64,000 nt of DNA, taken from positions 3,308,993 to 3,372,992 of the forward strand of contig NZ_CP011774.1 in NCBI RefSeq assembly GCF_001412535.1, read 5' to 3'. Positions 15,670 to 25,900 of the stretch are shown here, in pieces. This stretch comes from Limnohabitans sp. 63ED37-2 (GTDB taxonomy: Bacteria; Pseudomonadota; Gammaproteobacteria; Burkholderiales; Burkholderiaceae_C). Below the pieces are notes generated by a model. The model did not search any database and was not told the DNA's origin. It worked only from the letters and a program-made list of their open reading frames with translations. The position numbers and the translations under genes were made by a program. Numbering within the stretch: position 1 is the stretch's first letter; every line of letters starts with the position of its first letter.

Positions 15670-17397
15670 TCAGTTTCTGACGAAAGCTTCACCAATCCAC
15701 TGGGCCGCTTTCTCGGCAATCATGAGTGTGGGGCTGTTGGTGTTGCCGCTGGTGATGGTGGGCATGACCCCGGCATCCACCACACGCAAACCCGTGATGC
15801 CGCGGACCTGCAAGCGGCCATTGACCACCGCCATGGGGTCGTCCTCGCGCCCCATGCGGGTGGTGCCCACGGGGTGGAAGATGGTGCTGGCGATGTCCCC
15901 CGCCAGTTTGGCCAGCTCTTCATCGGTTTGGTACTGCACGCCGGGTTTGAATTCTTCGGGCTGGAAAGGCTTCATGGCGTCTTGCGACATGATGCGGCGG
16001 GTCACGCGCAAACTGTCGGCGGCCACTTTGCGGTCTTCGGCGGTGGCCAAGTAGTTGGGCGCAATCGCGGGCGCGTCCTCAAAACGGGGACTGGTGATGT
16101 TCACCGTGCCCCGACTCGTCGGGTTGAGGTTGCACACACTGGCCGTGATGGCCGGGAAGCTGTGCAGCGGCTCGCCAAATGCATCCAGACTCAATGGCTG
16201 AACGTGGTACTGGATGTTGGCGTGAGGCTGCGACGGGTCGCTCTTGGTGAATGCGCCCAGCTGACTCGGTGCCATGCTCATGGGGCCTGTGCGTTTCATG
16301 GCGTATTCCATGCCGATCATGGCCTTGCCCCACAAGCTGTTGGCCAAGGTGTTCAGAGTTTTGGCCCCTTTGACTTTGTAGACAGAGCGGATTTGCAAAT
16401 GGTCTTGCAAGTTGGCCCCAACGCCGGGCAGATCGTGTTTCACTTCAACACCCACACCTTGCAACAGCGCTGCAGGCCCGATGCCCGAGAGCTGCAAAAT
16501 TTGCGCAGAACCGATGCTGCCCGCGCTCAAAATGACTTCTTGTGTGGCCTTGACTTCGACCATCTCCAGCCCTGTCCAGACTTGAGCACCTGTGCACCGC
16601 TTTTCGCCATTGGGCTGGGTCTCAATCAAGAGCTGGCTCACCTGGGCTTTGTTCCACAACTCAAAGTTGGGACGTGAATAGCAGGTGGGGCGCAAAAAAG
16701 CTTTGGCCGTGTTCCAGCGCCAACCGCTGCGCTGGTTCACATCGAAGTAAGACACGCCCTCGTTGTTGCCCCGGTTGAAGTCGTCGGTGGCGGGAATGCC
16801 CGCTTGCTGGGCGGCTTGTGAAAACGCGTCCAACACGTCCCAACGCAGGCGCTGCTTTTCGATGCGCCATTCGCCACCCGTGTTGCGTCCACGCAAGGTG
16901 TGCAGGTAACTGCCCTTGGGTAAATCGTTGGGGGCGAGCAGTTCAGATTTGGCCCCTTTGGCTCCGTGAAATTCGTTGGCGCCGTTGTAGTGGTCTTCAT
17001 GCAGTTTGAAGTAGGGCAGTGTCTGCTCCCAGCGCCACGCATCGTGGCCTGTGATCTGCGCCCATTGGTCGTAGTCACGCGACTGGCCACGCATGTAAAT
17101 CATGCCGTTGATGCTGGAGCAGCCACCCAGGACCTTGCCACGGGGGTAACGCAGGCTGCGCCCGTTCAGGCCATCGGTGGCTTCCGTTTGGTACATCCAA
17201 TCGGTGCGTGGATTGCCAATGCAATACAGGTAGCCCACGGGAATGTGGATCCAGTGGTAATCGTCTTTTTTACCCGCCTCGATCAACAGCACCCGCTTGC
17301 TGGCATCGGCACTAAGGCGGTTGGCCAGCAGGCATCCTGCTGTGCCGCCGCCAACGATGATGTAGTCAAAGGTGTTGTCGTTCATGGTTTTGTTCAT
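15670..17397 (-). CDS. GMC-family FAD-dependent oxidoreductase (choline/alcohol dehydrogenase-like)
   Basis: About 575 residues; MNDNTF at 17385 is an alternative start. The FAD-binding beta-alpha-beta motif is YIIVGGGTAGCLLANRLS, then GMC signature 1 (GGCSSINGMIYMRG) and signature 2 (GSIGSAQILQLSGIG). The C-terminal active-site His lies in HPVGTTRMG and the second conserved site in GNTNSPTLMIAEKAAQW. No signal peptide. Members oxidise choline, alcohols or polyethylene-glycol-type substrates. The substrate is unknown and no betaine genes are nearby. Confidence 0.9.
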   Translation of the reverse strand: MNKTMNDNTFDYIIVGGGTAGCLLANRLSADASKRVLLIEAGKKDDYHWIHIPVGYLYCIGNPRTDWMYQTEATDGLNGRSLRYPRGKVLGGCSSINGMIYMRGQSRDYDQWAQITGHDAWRWEQTLPYFKLHEDHYNGANEFHGAKGAKSELLAPNDLPKGSYLHTLRGRNTGGEWRIEKQRLRWDVLDAFSQAAQQAGIPATDDFNRGNNEGVSYFDVNQRSGWRWNTAKAFLRPTCYSRPNFELWNKAQVSQLLIETQPNGEKRCTGAQVWTGLEMVEVKATQEVILSAGSIGSAQILQLSGIGPAALLQGVGVEVKHDLPGVGANLQDHLQIRSVYKVKGAKTLNTLANSLWGKAMIGMEYAMKRTGPMSMAPSQLGAFTKSDPSQPHANIQYHVQPLSLDAFGEPLHSFPAITASVCNLNPTSRGTVNITSPRFEDAPAIAPNYLATAEDRKVAADSLRVTRRIMSQDAMKPFQPEEFKPGVQYQTDEELAKLAGDIASTIFHPVGTTRMGREDDPMAVVNGRLQVRGITGLRVVDAGVMPTITSGNTNSPTLMIAEKAAQWIGEAFVRN

Positions 17398-17725
17398 GTG
17401 GTCTGCAGATGTCGGTGCGAATCTGTCTGTGCGCTCGACTGTAATGGATCAAATAAGGGGGGGCCGCAACCAAAGGGACGGGGCCCCATAGGCCTGTTCA
17501 AGGTCCATGGCGTGCGAATTCGGCCATCCATCTGACATTTCTTCACGGAACAAGACCGGGTAAATACCCTTGGAAAACGAGGCTTTCCTGCGATGTGAAA
17601 AAAATACCAAGGGTTACCACCAATTATGTAAGCCCATGTTGGTTGCCCGTCAGACAGGGGCAAGTGCAAGCCCTAAGAATCGCGCCAAGTTTCCCTGTCG
17701 GAGACTCTTTTTTGGAGACAGCTTT
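17398..17725. other. Divergent promoter region between GMC oxidoreductase and MHS transporter
   Basis: No gene supported. It holds ACCCTTGG at 17566-17573 and its complement at 17607-17614, and a short palindrome GGGTA-AA-TACCC at 17558-17569. These could be operator half-sites controlling one or both divergent genes. TTTGGAGA just before 17726 is the transporter ribosome-binding site. Confidence 0.4.
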
Positions 17726-19489
17726 ATGGCGACTACTGAAGCAAACCGCCCGATGACGGCGGAAGAGAAGAAGGTGATTTTTGCCTCTTCTCTGGGTACC
17801 GTTTTTGAATGGTATGACTTTTACCTGTACGGCTCGTTGGCCGCGATCATTGCCAAGCAGTTCTTCAGCGGCTTGGATGAAGGCTCTGCTTTCATCTTCG
17901 CTTTGCTGGCGTTTGCTGCTGGTTTCATCGTGCGTCCTTTCGGCGCGATCTTCTTCGGCCGCTTGGGCGACATGATCGGCCGCAAGTACACGTTCTTGGT
18001 CACCATCCTGATCATGGGTGTGTCGACTTTCATCGTGGGCGTTTTGCCCAACTACGCCAGCATTGGCGTGGCCGCTCCCGTCATCCTGATCTGCCTGCGC
18101 TTGCTGCAAGGTCTGGCTTTGGGTGGTGAGTACGGTGGTGCAGCCACTTATGTGGCCGAGCACGCTCCAGCGGGCCAGCGTGGTGCTTACACCGCCTGGA
18201 TCCAGACCACAGCGACTTTGGGCTTGTTCCTGTCACTGATGGTGATCTTGGGTACTCGTACCATCATCGGCGAAGAAGCTTTCGCTGACTGGGGCTGGCG
18301 CGTTCCGTTCCTGGTCTCGGTGATCATGCTGATCATCTCGGTGTACATCCGTTTGAGCATGAACGAATCGCCTGCTTTCGTGAAAATGAAAGCCGAAGGC
18401 AAGACCTCCAAAGCGCCGCTGTCCGAGTCTTTCGGCCAGTGGAAAAACCTGAAGATCGTGCTCTTGGCCTTGTTCGGCTTGGTCATGGGTCAGGCCGTGG
18501 TTTGGTACTCCGGTCAGTTTTACGCTTTGTTCTTCTTGACACAAGCGTTGAAAGTGGACGGCGCCACCGCCAACATCATGGTCGCGATCTCTTTGATCAT
18601 CGGCACACCGTTCTTCGTGATCTTCGGCACGCTCTCGGACAAAATCGGTCGTAAACCACTGATCTTGGCCGGTTGCTTGTTGGCTGTTGTCACTTACTTC
18701 CCTGTGTTCAAAGCTTTGACCAAAGCGGCCAACCCAGACCTGTACGCTGCCCAGCAGTCGGCTCAGGTGACGGTGACTGCCGATCCAGCCGAGTGCTCGT
18801 TCCAGTTCAACCCCACAGGCACCAAGAAATTCACTTCTTCTTGCGACATCGCTAAACAACGTTTGGCTGGTGCTTCGGTGTCCTACGAAAACGTTGCAGC
18901 GCCTGCGGGCACACCTGCAGTGATCAAGGTCGGCGAGACCGTCGTGAACGTCAAGTACTCTGCTGAAGACATCGCTGCTGCCAAGGCCAAGGCCGAGGAA
19001 AAGCTGGCTGCTCTGAACGCTGCAGAACCCAAAGACGCCAAGGCCATCGAAGCTGCAACCAAGTCTGTCAAAGACCTGAGCAACGAGAAGACCGCTGGTG
19101 CCACTTTGTTGGGTTCTAACCTGAGCGCCGCCTTGAAGGCCGCTGGTTACCCAGCCAAAGCCGATATGGCCAAGTTCGACAAAGTCACCGTCATCATCAT
19201 CCTCACCTACTTGGTGTTGTTGGTGACCATGGTGTACGGCCCGATCGCCGCCATGCTGGTGGAGATGTTCCCCACCCGCATCCGTTACACATCGATGTCC
19301 TTGCCCTACCACATTGGTAACGGCTGGTTCGGTGGTTTGATGCCCACCACCGCCTTCGCGATCGTGGCCCAGACCGGCAACATGTACAACGGCTTGTGGT
19401 ACCCGATCATCATCGCCGGTGTCACCGTCGTGATTGGTGGCTTGTTCGTCAAAGAAACCAAAGACAACGACATCTACGCAGACGACTGA
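17726..19489 (+). CDS. MHS-family (MFS) organic-acid:proton symporter with extracytoplasmic insert
   Basis: 587 residues from ATG 17726. Metabolite:H+ symporter features: ASSLGTVFEWYDFYLYGSLA in the first helix, the R-P-F-G-A and GRLGDMIGRKYTF loop, and the second-half repeat GTLSDKIGRKPL. Relatives carry dicarboxylates, shikimate, citrate or proline/betaine. The core is interrupted at about residues 335-487 by a hydrophilic stretch with two cysteines (ECSFQFNPTGTKKFTSSCD) and Ala/Lys-rich helix, between two membrane segments. This accounts for a length well above the usual 430-450. The substrate is not clear. Confidence 0.88.
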   Translation: MATTEANRPMTAEEKKVIFASSLGTVFEWYDFYLYGSLAAIIAKQFFSGLDEGSAFIFALLAFAAGFIVRPFGAIFFGRLGDMIGRKYTFLVTILIMGVSTFIVGVLPNYASIGVAAPVILICLRLLQGLALGGEYGGAATYVAEHAPAGQRGAYTAWIQTTATLGLFLSLMVILGTRTIIGEEAFADWGWRVPFLVSVIMLIISVYIRLSMNESPAFVKMKAEGKTSKAPLSESFGQWKNLKIVLLALFGLVMGQAVVWYSGQFYALFFLTQALKVDGATANIMVAISLIIGTPFFVIFGTLSDKIGRKPLILAGCLLAVVTYFPVFKALTKAANPDLYAAQQSAQVTVTADPAECSFQFNPTGTKKFTSSCDIAKQRLAGASVSYENVAAPAGTPAVIKVGETVVNVKYSAEDIAAAKAKAEEKLAALNAAEPKDAKAIEAATKSVKDLSNEKTAGATLLGSNLSAALKAAGYPAKADMAKFDKVTVIIILTYLVLLVTMVYGPIAAMLVEMFPTRIRYTSMSLPYHIGNGWFGGLMPTTAFAIVAQTGNMYNGLWYPIIIAGVTVVIGGLFVKETKDNDIYADD

Positions 19490-19532
19490 TCTGTTTTTGT
19501 AAGCAACCCGGGGTGACTCGGGTGCTAAATTC

Positions 19533-19560
19533 AAGGCCTTCCCTCTGTGGAGGGCCTTCT
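19533..19560 (+). terminator. Probable terminator after MHS transporter
   Basis: AAGGCC and GGCCTT pair around an inner CTC/GAG hairpin with a TGTG loop, followed by CTTTATTTT. It lies about 45 bases beyond the transporter stop and just before the small membrane gene. Fold quality is moderate. Confidence 0.6.
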
Positions 19561-19578
19561 TTATTTTGGAGATGAATG

Positions 19579-19776
19579 ATGTGGAAACTCGTTGTTGGAT
19601 TCGTGATCTTTGCTGCACTGGCTTTGTATGTCATCAGCAAAGGCGGTGACAGCTTGGACATGAGCGGCGAAAAGCATGGCGCTGACGCTGTGCATGTGGA
19701 GCCCGCCAAAGCAGACGCGTCTGCACCTGCAGCACCAGCTGCCGCCCCGGCTTCTGACGCCAGCGCTGCCAAGTAA
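19579..19776 (+). CDS. Small single-pass membrane protein with Ala/Pro-rich tail
   Basis: 65 residues from ATG 19579; GGAG lies seven bases before it, while the adjacent ATG at 19576 is slightly close. One membrane helix (LVVGFVIFAALALYVISKGGD) is followed by an Ala/Pro/Ser-rich soluble tail (APAAPAAAPASDASAAK). It resembles small hypothetical proteins of Burkholderiales; no function can be given. It has its own terminator downstream. Confidence 0.7.
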   Translation: MWKLVVGFVIFAALALYVISKGGDSLDMSGEKHGADAVHVEPAKADASAPAAPAAAPASDASAAK

Positions 19777-19789
19777 TCGGCCTCTGAGC

Positions 19790-19807
19790 GCTTGACCCCG
19801 GTCAAGC
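19790..19807. repeat. Palindrome downstream of small membrane gene
   Basis: GCTTGACC at 19790-19797 and GGTCAAGC at 19800-19807 form a perfect 8-bp inverted repeat with a two-base centre, directly before the terminator hairpin. It might be a protein-binding site for the uvrA promoter. Its role is not known. Confidence 0.4.
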
Positions 19808-19817
19808 CCCTCAAACC

Positions 19818-19849
19818 AAAGCCACGCCTGTGCGTGGCTTTTCTTTTGG
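19818..19849 (+). terminator. Intrinsic terminator before uvrA
   Basis: AAAGCCACGC (19818-19827) pairs perfectly with GCGTGGCTTT (19832-19841) around loop CTGT, followed by TTCTTTT. It separates the small membrane gene from uvrA. Confidence 0.88.
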
Positions 19850-19911
19850 TCGCCAGAAATGTCGTGGCCTGCGACCTAGAATGTTTGGCCTTCACCCCAT
19901 AAAGCCCGTCT

Positions 19912-22900
19912 ATGTCCCAAGGTCTCATCCGCATCCGTGGTGCCCGTCAGCACAACCTCAAAAACCTCGATCTGGACATCCGCACGGGCGAGTTGACGGT
20001 GGTCACCGGCCCCAGCGGCTCGGGCAAGTCGAGTTTGGTGTTCGACACGCTGTACGCCGAAGGCCAGCGCCGCTATGTAGAGACCTTCAGCGCCTACGCC
20101 CGACAGTTTCTGGACCGCATGGACAAACCAGCCGTGGACAAGGTCGAAGGCGTGCCTCCCGCGATTGCGATTGACCAGACCAACCCGGTGCGCAGCTCGC
20201 GCTCCACCGTGGGCACCATGACCGAGCTGAACGACCACCTCAAGCTCTTGTTTGCGCGTCTGGGCCAGCTGTTTGACAAAGACACCGCGCAGCCGGTGCG
20301 CCACGACAACCCCGACACGATTTATGCCGAACTGGCCCAGCGTGCCGCGCAAGCGGGTGATCCGCGCCTGTACCTGACTTTTCCGGTCGAGCTGCCCGCG
20401 AACACCAGTGCTGCGCAGGTCGAGCAGTGGCTCTCTGCCAGCGGCTTCACCAAAGTGCAGGCCGAGCGCGAAGTGGCTACACCCACCGGCCCGCGCAAAG
20501 TGCTGGACGTGATCGCCGACCGCTTTCGCATCGGCACCGCGGAGAAAGCCCGCGTGGTCGAGGCCATCGAAGTGGCCCTCAAACGCGGCGGCCGTCTGAA
20601 TGTGTATGTGGAGACATCGGGGGCAGATCCCAATTCTTCTTCTGTGCCCGCCTTCGACATCTGGCGCTTTTCGACTGGCCTGCATTGCCCGGACAGCGAC
20701 CAGCGCTACACCGATCCGATTCCGTCGATGTTTTCGTTCAACTCGGCCGTGGGCGCGTGCGAGACCTGCCGGGGCTTTGGCCGAGTCATCGGTGTCGACT
20801 ACGGCCTGGTCATTCCCAACCCCAAGCTCACGCTGCGGGCTGGGGCCATCAAGACGCTGCAAACCCCCGCCTGGCAAGAAAACCAGGACGACCTGATGCG
20901 CCACGCCGAGGCCGCAGGCATTCCGCGCGACACGGCCTGGGACAAGCTGACGCAGGCGCAGCAAGATTGGGTGATCAACGGCTCGCCCGAGTGGAAGGGC
21001 CGCTGGAACCACCAGTGGTATGGCGTGAAGCGCTTTTTTGAGTACCTGGAGAGCAAGGCCTATAAGATGCACATCCGTGTGCTCCTGTCCAAGTACCGCA
21101 GTTACACCGAGTGCCCGACGTGCCAAGGGGCGCGTTTGAAGACCGAGAGTTTGCTTTGGCGCATTGGCAGCCATTCCGATGCCGATGGCGTCTTGCCAGT
21201 GGAGAAGCGTTTCATGCCAGCAGGTGTGAAGTGGTCGCGGGCGCAGTTGGAGGCGCTGCCGGGGTTGAGCTTGCACGACATGATGATCATGCCGCTCGAT
21301 CGGTTGCGTTTGTTTTTTGACCGGTTGTCGACTTCTGGTTTGGCGTCTGTGGCTTCAGGGGAGGCTTCGGCCGGGGATGGGCTGGGCTCCTCATACGGCG
21401 GGGGTACGCCAAAATCGTCGCCCAGCCCATCCCCGGCCGAAGCCGTAATGGGAAGTGCACAAGCAGCAGCACAGGCACGGGCAGCGACAGCGACAGAGAA
21501 GGCACAGGACGATCGATCCACCACAAGGTCTGCGTCAGAGCGGGGGGCGGGCAACGATTTTGGCGTACCCCCGCCTCATGAGGAGTCCGCCCCCCGCTCT
21601 GACGCAGACCGAACCTCAGCAGAAACCACGAAGGCAACAAACCAAGGCCTAAGCGCCGAACAAAAAGCCCTGCAACTGCTGCTCGAAGAAATCACCACCC
21701 GCCTCAAGTACCTGTGCGACGTGGGCATTGGTTACCTCACCCTCGACCGCCAAAGTCGCACATTGAGCGGCGGCGAAGTGCAGCGGATCAACCTCACCAC
21801 CGCCTTGGGCACCAGCCTCGTCAACACCTTGTTCGTGCTGGACGAGCCCAGCATCGGCCTGCACCCACGCGACATGCACCGCATCACCTTGGCCATGCAC
21901 CGCCTGCGCGACGCGGGCAACACCCTGGTGGTGGTGGAGCACGACCCGGCCGTGATGCTGGCCGCTGACCGCATGATCGACATGGGCCCCGGCCCCGGCG
22001 AGCGCGGCGGGCAAATTGTGTTCGACGGCACCACTGCCGACTTGCGCAAGGCCAACACGCTCACGGGCGCGTATCTGGGCGGGCGCAAACAAGTGGGCCT
22101 GGGCTTCAAGCGCATGGTGAGCGACAGCACGCCACGTTTGATTTTGGAAGGCGCACGCGAGCACAACCTGCAAAACATCAGTGTGGACTTTCCGCTGCAG
22201 CGCCTGGTCACCATCACGGGTGTCAGCGGCTCGGGCAAATCGAGTTTGATCCAGGACGTGCTGGCCCCGGCGCTGATGCGCCACTTTGGCAAAGCCACCG
22301 AAACCCCCGGCGCACACGATCGATTGCTGGGCGCCGACCACCTGAGCGATGTGGTGTTTGTGGACCAGTCGCCCATCGGCAAAACCGCCCGATCCAACCC
22401 GGTGAGCTATGTGGGCGCATGGGACGCGATCCGCGAGATATTTGCCACGGCCCCTTTGTCGCGCCAGCGCGGCTACACCGCCAGCAAGTTCAGCTTCAAC
22501 GGTGGCGATGGCCGCTGCCCCACCTGCGGTGGCTCGGGCTTTGAACACGTTGAGATGCAATTCTTGAGCGATGTGTATTTGCGCTGCCCCGATTGCGACG
22601 GCAAGCGTTACCGCCCCGAAATTTTGGAGATCACCGTCGAGCGCCAAGCCCTGGGCCAGACGCAGCCGCGCCACCTGAATGTGGCCGATGTGCTGGACTT
22701 GACGGTGAGCGAAGCGGCCGCTTTGTTCGCGCAAGACCGCGACGTGATCCGCGCCCTGCAGCCCATCGTCGATGTGGGTCTGGAATACGTGAAGCTGGGC
22801 CAGCCCGTGCCCACCTTGTCGGGCGGTGAGGCACAGCGCCTCAAGCTCGCAGGCTTTTTGGCCGAGGCCGCCAAGAGCGCGTCCAAGAGCCGCCAGAGTC

Positions 22901-25900
22901 TGGCCCGCAAAGGCACGCTGTTTTTGTTTGACGAGCCGACCACGGGCTTGCACTTTGACGACATTGCCAAGCTCATGCGGGCCTTGCGCAAGCTGCTCGA
23001 AGCGGGGCATTCTTTGATCGTCATCGAGCACAACCTGGACGTGATTCGCGCCAGCGATTGGCTGATCGACTTGGGGCCTGAAGGCGGTTATGCCGGGGGT
23101 CTGATCGTGGCCGAGGGCACGCCGGACGATGTGCGCCAACACGCCACCTCGCACACGGGTTTGGCGCTGCGCGAGTACGCGGCTTCTATGGGCGAGGTTT
23201 ATGGTGTGGCCGAGAGGTCGAGTTCGGATGTGTACCTTGGTGGGGGCGAGGCTGCGGTGTCAGCGGGTTCCTCATACGGCGGGGGTACGCCAAAATCGTC
23301 ACCCTCTGACACCGCAGCCTCGCTGGCTAGCGTTCGAGGCGGCGCTGCTGCAAGCTCAATGGCTCCTGCCGCTCGTCGTAAACCTGTGTTGAACAACAAC
23401 ATCCAGATCGTCAACGCCAAAGAGCACAACCTCAAAAACCTGAGTGTGGACATTCCGCGCGGCAGCTTCAACGTGGTCACGGGCGTCAGCGGTTCCGGCA
23501 AATCCACGTTGGCGTTTGACATCCTGTTCAACGAAGGCCAGCGCCGCTATTTGGAAAGCTTGAACGCCTATGCCCGCAGCATCGTGCAGCCCGCAGGCCG
23601 CCCCGAGGTGGATGCGGTGTACGGTATTCCGCCCACCGTGGCGATTGAGCAGCGCTTGTCGCGCGGTGGCCGCAAATCGACCGTGGGCACCACCACCGAG
23701 GTTTGGCATTTCTTGCGCCTCTTGTACGTCAAGTTGGGCATTCAGCATTGCGTGCACGACAACACGCCCGTACAACCGCAAACGCCCGACAGCATCGTCG
23801 CGCAGCTGATGACGCAGTTCCGTGGGCAGCACATCGGTTTGTTGGCCCCGCTGGTCAACAACCGCAAAGGCGTTTACACCGAACTGGCCGACTGGGCCCG
23901 GCCGCGGGGTTACACCCATTTGCGTGTGGATGGCGACTTTTTGCCCACACAAGGTTTTCCGCGCATCGACCGCTTCAAAGAGCACAACATTGAACTGCCC
24001 GTGGCCAGCCTCGATGTGCTGCCGTCCAACGAAACCGCCCTGCGCCAAGCCCTGAGCAAAACACTGGAACACGGCAAAGGCGTGGTGCATGTGCTGAGCG
24101 ATTTGGACGGCTTGCGCGAAGCCATGTTCAGCGGCGAGTCCACCGCCCGCATTGGGCAGCATCGCGTCTTTTCGACACTGCGGGCTTGCCCGGCCTGTGA
24201 CACCTCGTATGCCGAACTCGACCCGCGTTTGTTCTCGTACAACAGCAAACACGGTTGGTGCTCCGACTGCGTTGGCACGGGTGTCAAGCTCAGCAAAGAC
24301 GAGCGCTCGGTGTTTGACGACTCGGTGCAAGACGACAAACAAAAAGGCCGCGAACAAACCTTTGCCGAACCCGAGGTCGAAGACTTGGCCAACGTGGCCT
24401 GCCCCAGCTGCGAAGGCACCCGCCTGAACGCCACGGCGCGTGCCGTGCGCTTGGGCTCGGCCCCGGGTCAGGGCTGGCGCATCACCGACATCGCCAGTTT
24501 GTCGGTGACCGACGTGCGGCATTGGGTGGACAAGCTGCAGCTCAACGGCCGCGACGCTGACATCGCCCGCGACTTGGTGCCCGAGATCAAGAGTCGCCTC
24601 GAATTCCTCGAAGAAGTGGGCCTGGGTTACCTCACGCTGGATCGGGGTGCACCCACGCTCTCGGGTGGCGAGGCGCAGCGCATCCGTTTGGCCGCGCAAC
24701 TCGGCAGCAACTTGCAGGGCGTTTGCTACGTGCTCGACGAGCCGACCATTGGTTTGCACGCCCGTGACAACCAGATCTTGCTCAATGCCCTGCATAAGCT
24801 GGGCGAGAAAGGCAACACGCTGGTGGTGGTGGAACACGACGAAGACACGATTCGCCGTGCTGACCACATCATCGACATTGGCCCGAGTGCGGGCAAACGC
24901 GGTGGCCGTTTGGTGGCGCAAGGCTCGGTGGCCGACATCACGGCTTCTGTCGACTCTCAAACCGGCCGCTATTTGTTGCACGCGATGAAGCATCCGATGC
25001 AGGCTCGCCGAGCTGTTTCGGTGGGCAGAGCATCGCTTGCAGGGCTAGCACCTACAAATACCTCGGCCCCCGTAGGAGCCAGCCCTGCTGGCGATTTGAC
25101 TTGGCTCACGCTCACAGGGGCCAACCTGCACAACCTGCGCCAAGTCGATGTGCAAGTCCCACTCAAACGCTTGGTCGCCGTCACCGGCGTCAGCGGCTCT
25201 GGCAAATCCACCCTGGCCCGCGATGTGCTGCTGGCCAACGTGCAGGCGCTGGTCAGTCAGCGCTCCACCTTGGCTGGCCGCACCGCACAAGACGCGGGTC
25301 AGCGTGTGGCCTTGACCGCGTGCAGCGATGTGCAAGGCTTTGAAACCATCGACCGCGTGCTCGAAGTGGACCAAACGCCCATCGGCAAAACACCACGTTC
25401 GTGCCCTGCCACTTACATCGGTTTTTGGGACACCATTCGCAAACTTTTTGCCGAAACGCTGGAGGCCAAAGCCCGTGGCTATGCCGCCGGGCGCTTCAGT
25501 TTCAACACCGGCGAAGGCCGCTGTCCCAGCTGCGAAGGCCAGGGCATGCGCACCATCGAGATGAGCTTCCTGCCCGACGTGAAAGTGCCGTGTGAAACCT
25601 GCCGAGGCGCTCGCTTCAACCCTGAAACGCTGGCGGTGACGTGGCGCGGCAAGAGCATTGGCGATGTGCTGCAGATGGAGGTGGACGAAGCGGTGGACTT
25701 TTTCGCCAGTATGCCCAGCATCGCCCACCCGCTGCAACTGCTCAAAGATGTGGGGCTGGGCTACCTCACGTTGGGCCAGCCCTCACCCACGCTCAGCGGT
25801 GGCGAAGCCCAGCGCATCAAGCTGGTGACCGAACTCACCAAGGTGCGTGACGAAGTGGGCAAGCGCGGCAACAAAGCGCCTCACACCCTGTATGTGTTGG

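Noticed and set aside
21363..21610. Integron attC sites
   Set aside because: The hairpins lack the conserved R-box motifs (GTTRRRY and its complement) at the ends, the arms are perfect rather than bulged, and they lie inside a continuous gene.
21363..23323. CRISPR array suggested by identical 32-bp cores
   Set aside because: Only three copies, one inverted, at irregular spacing of 80 to about 1650 bp, inside an open reading frame, each flanked by inverted arms. CRISPR repeats are same-orientation and evenly spaced.
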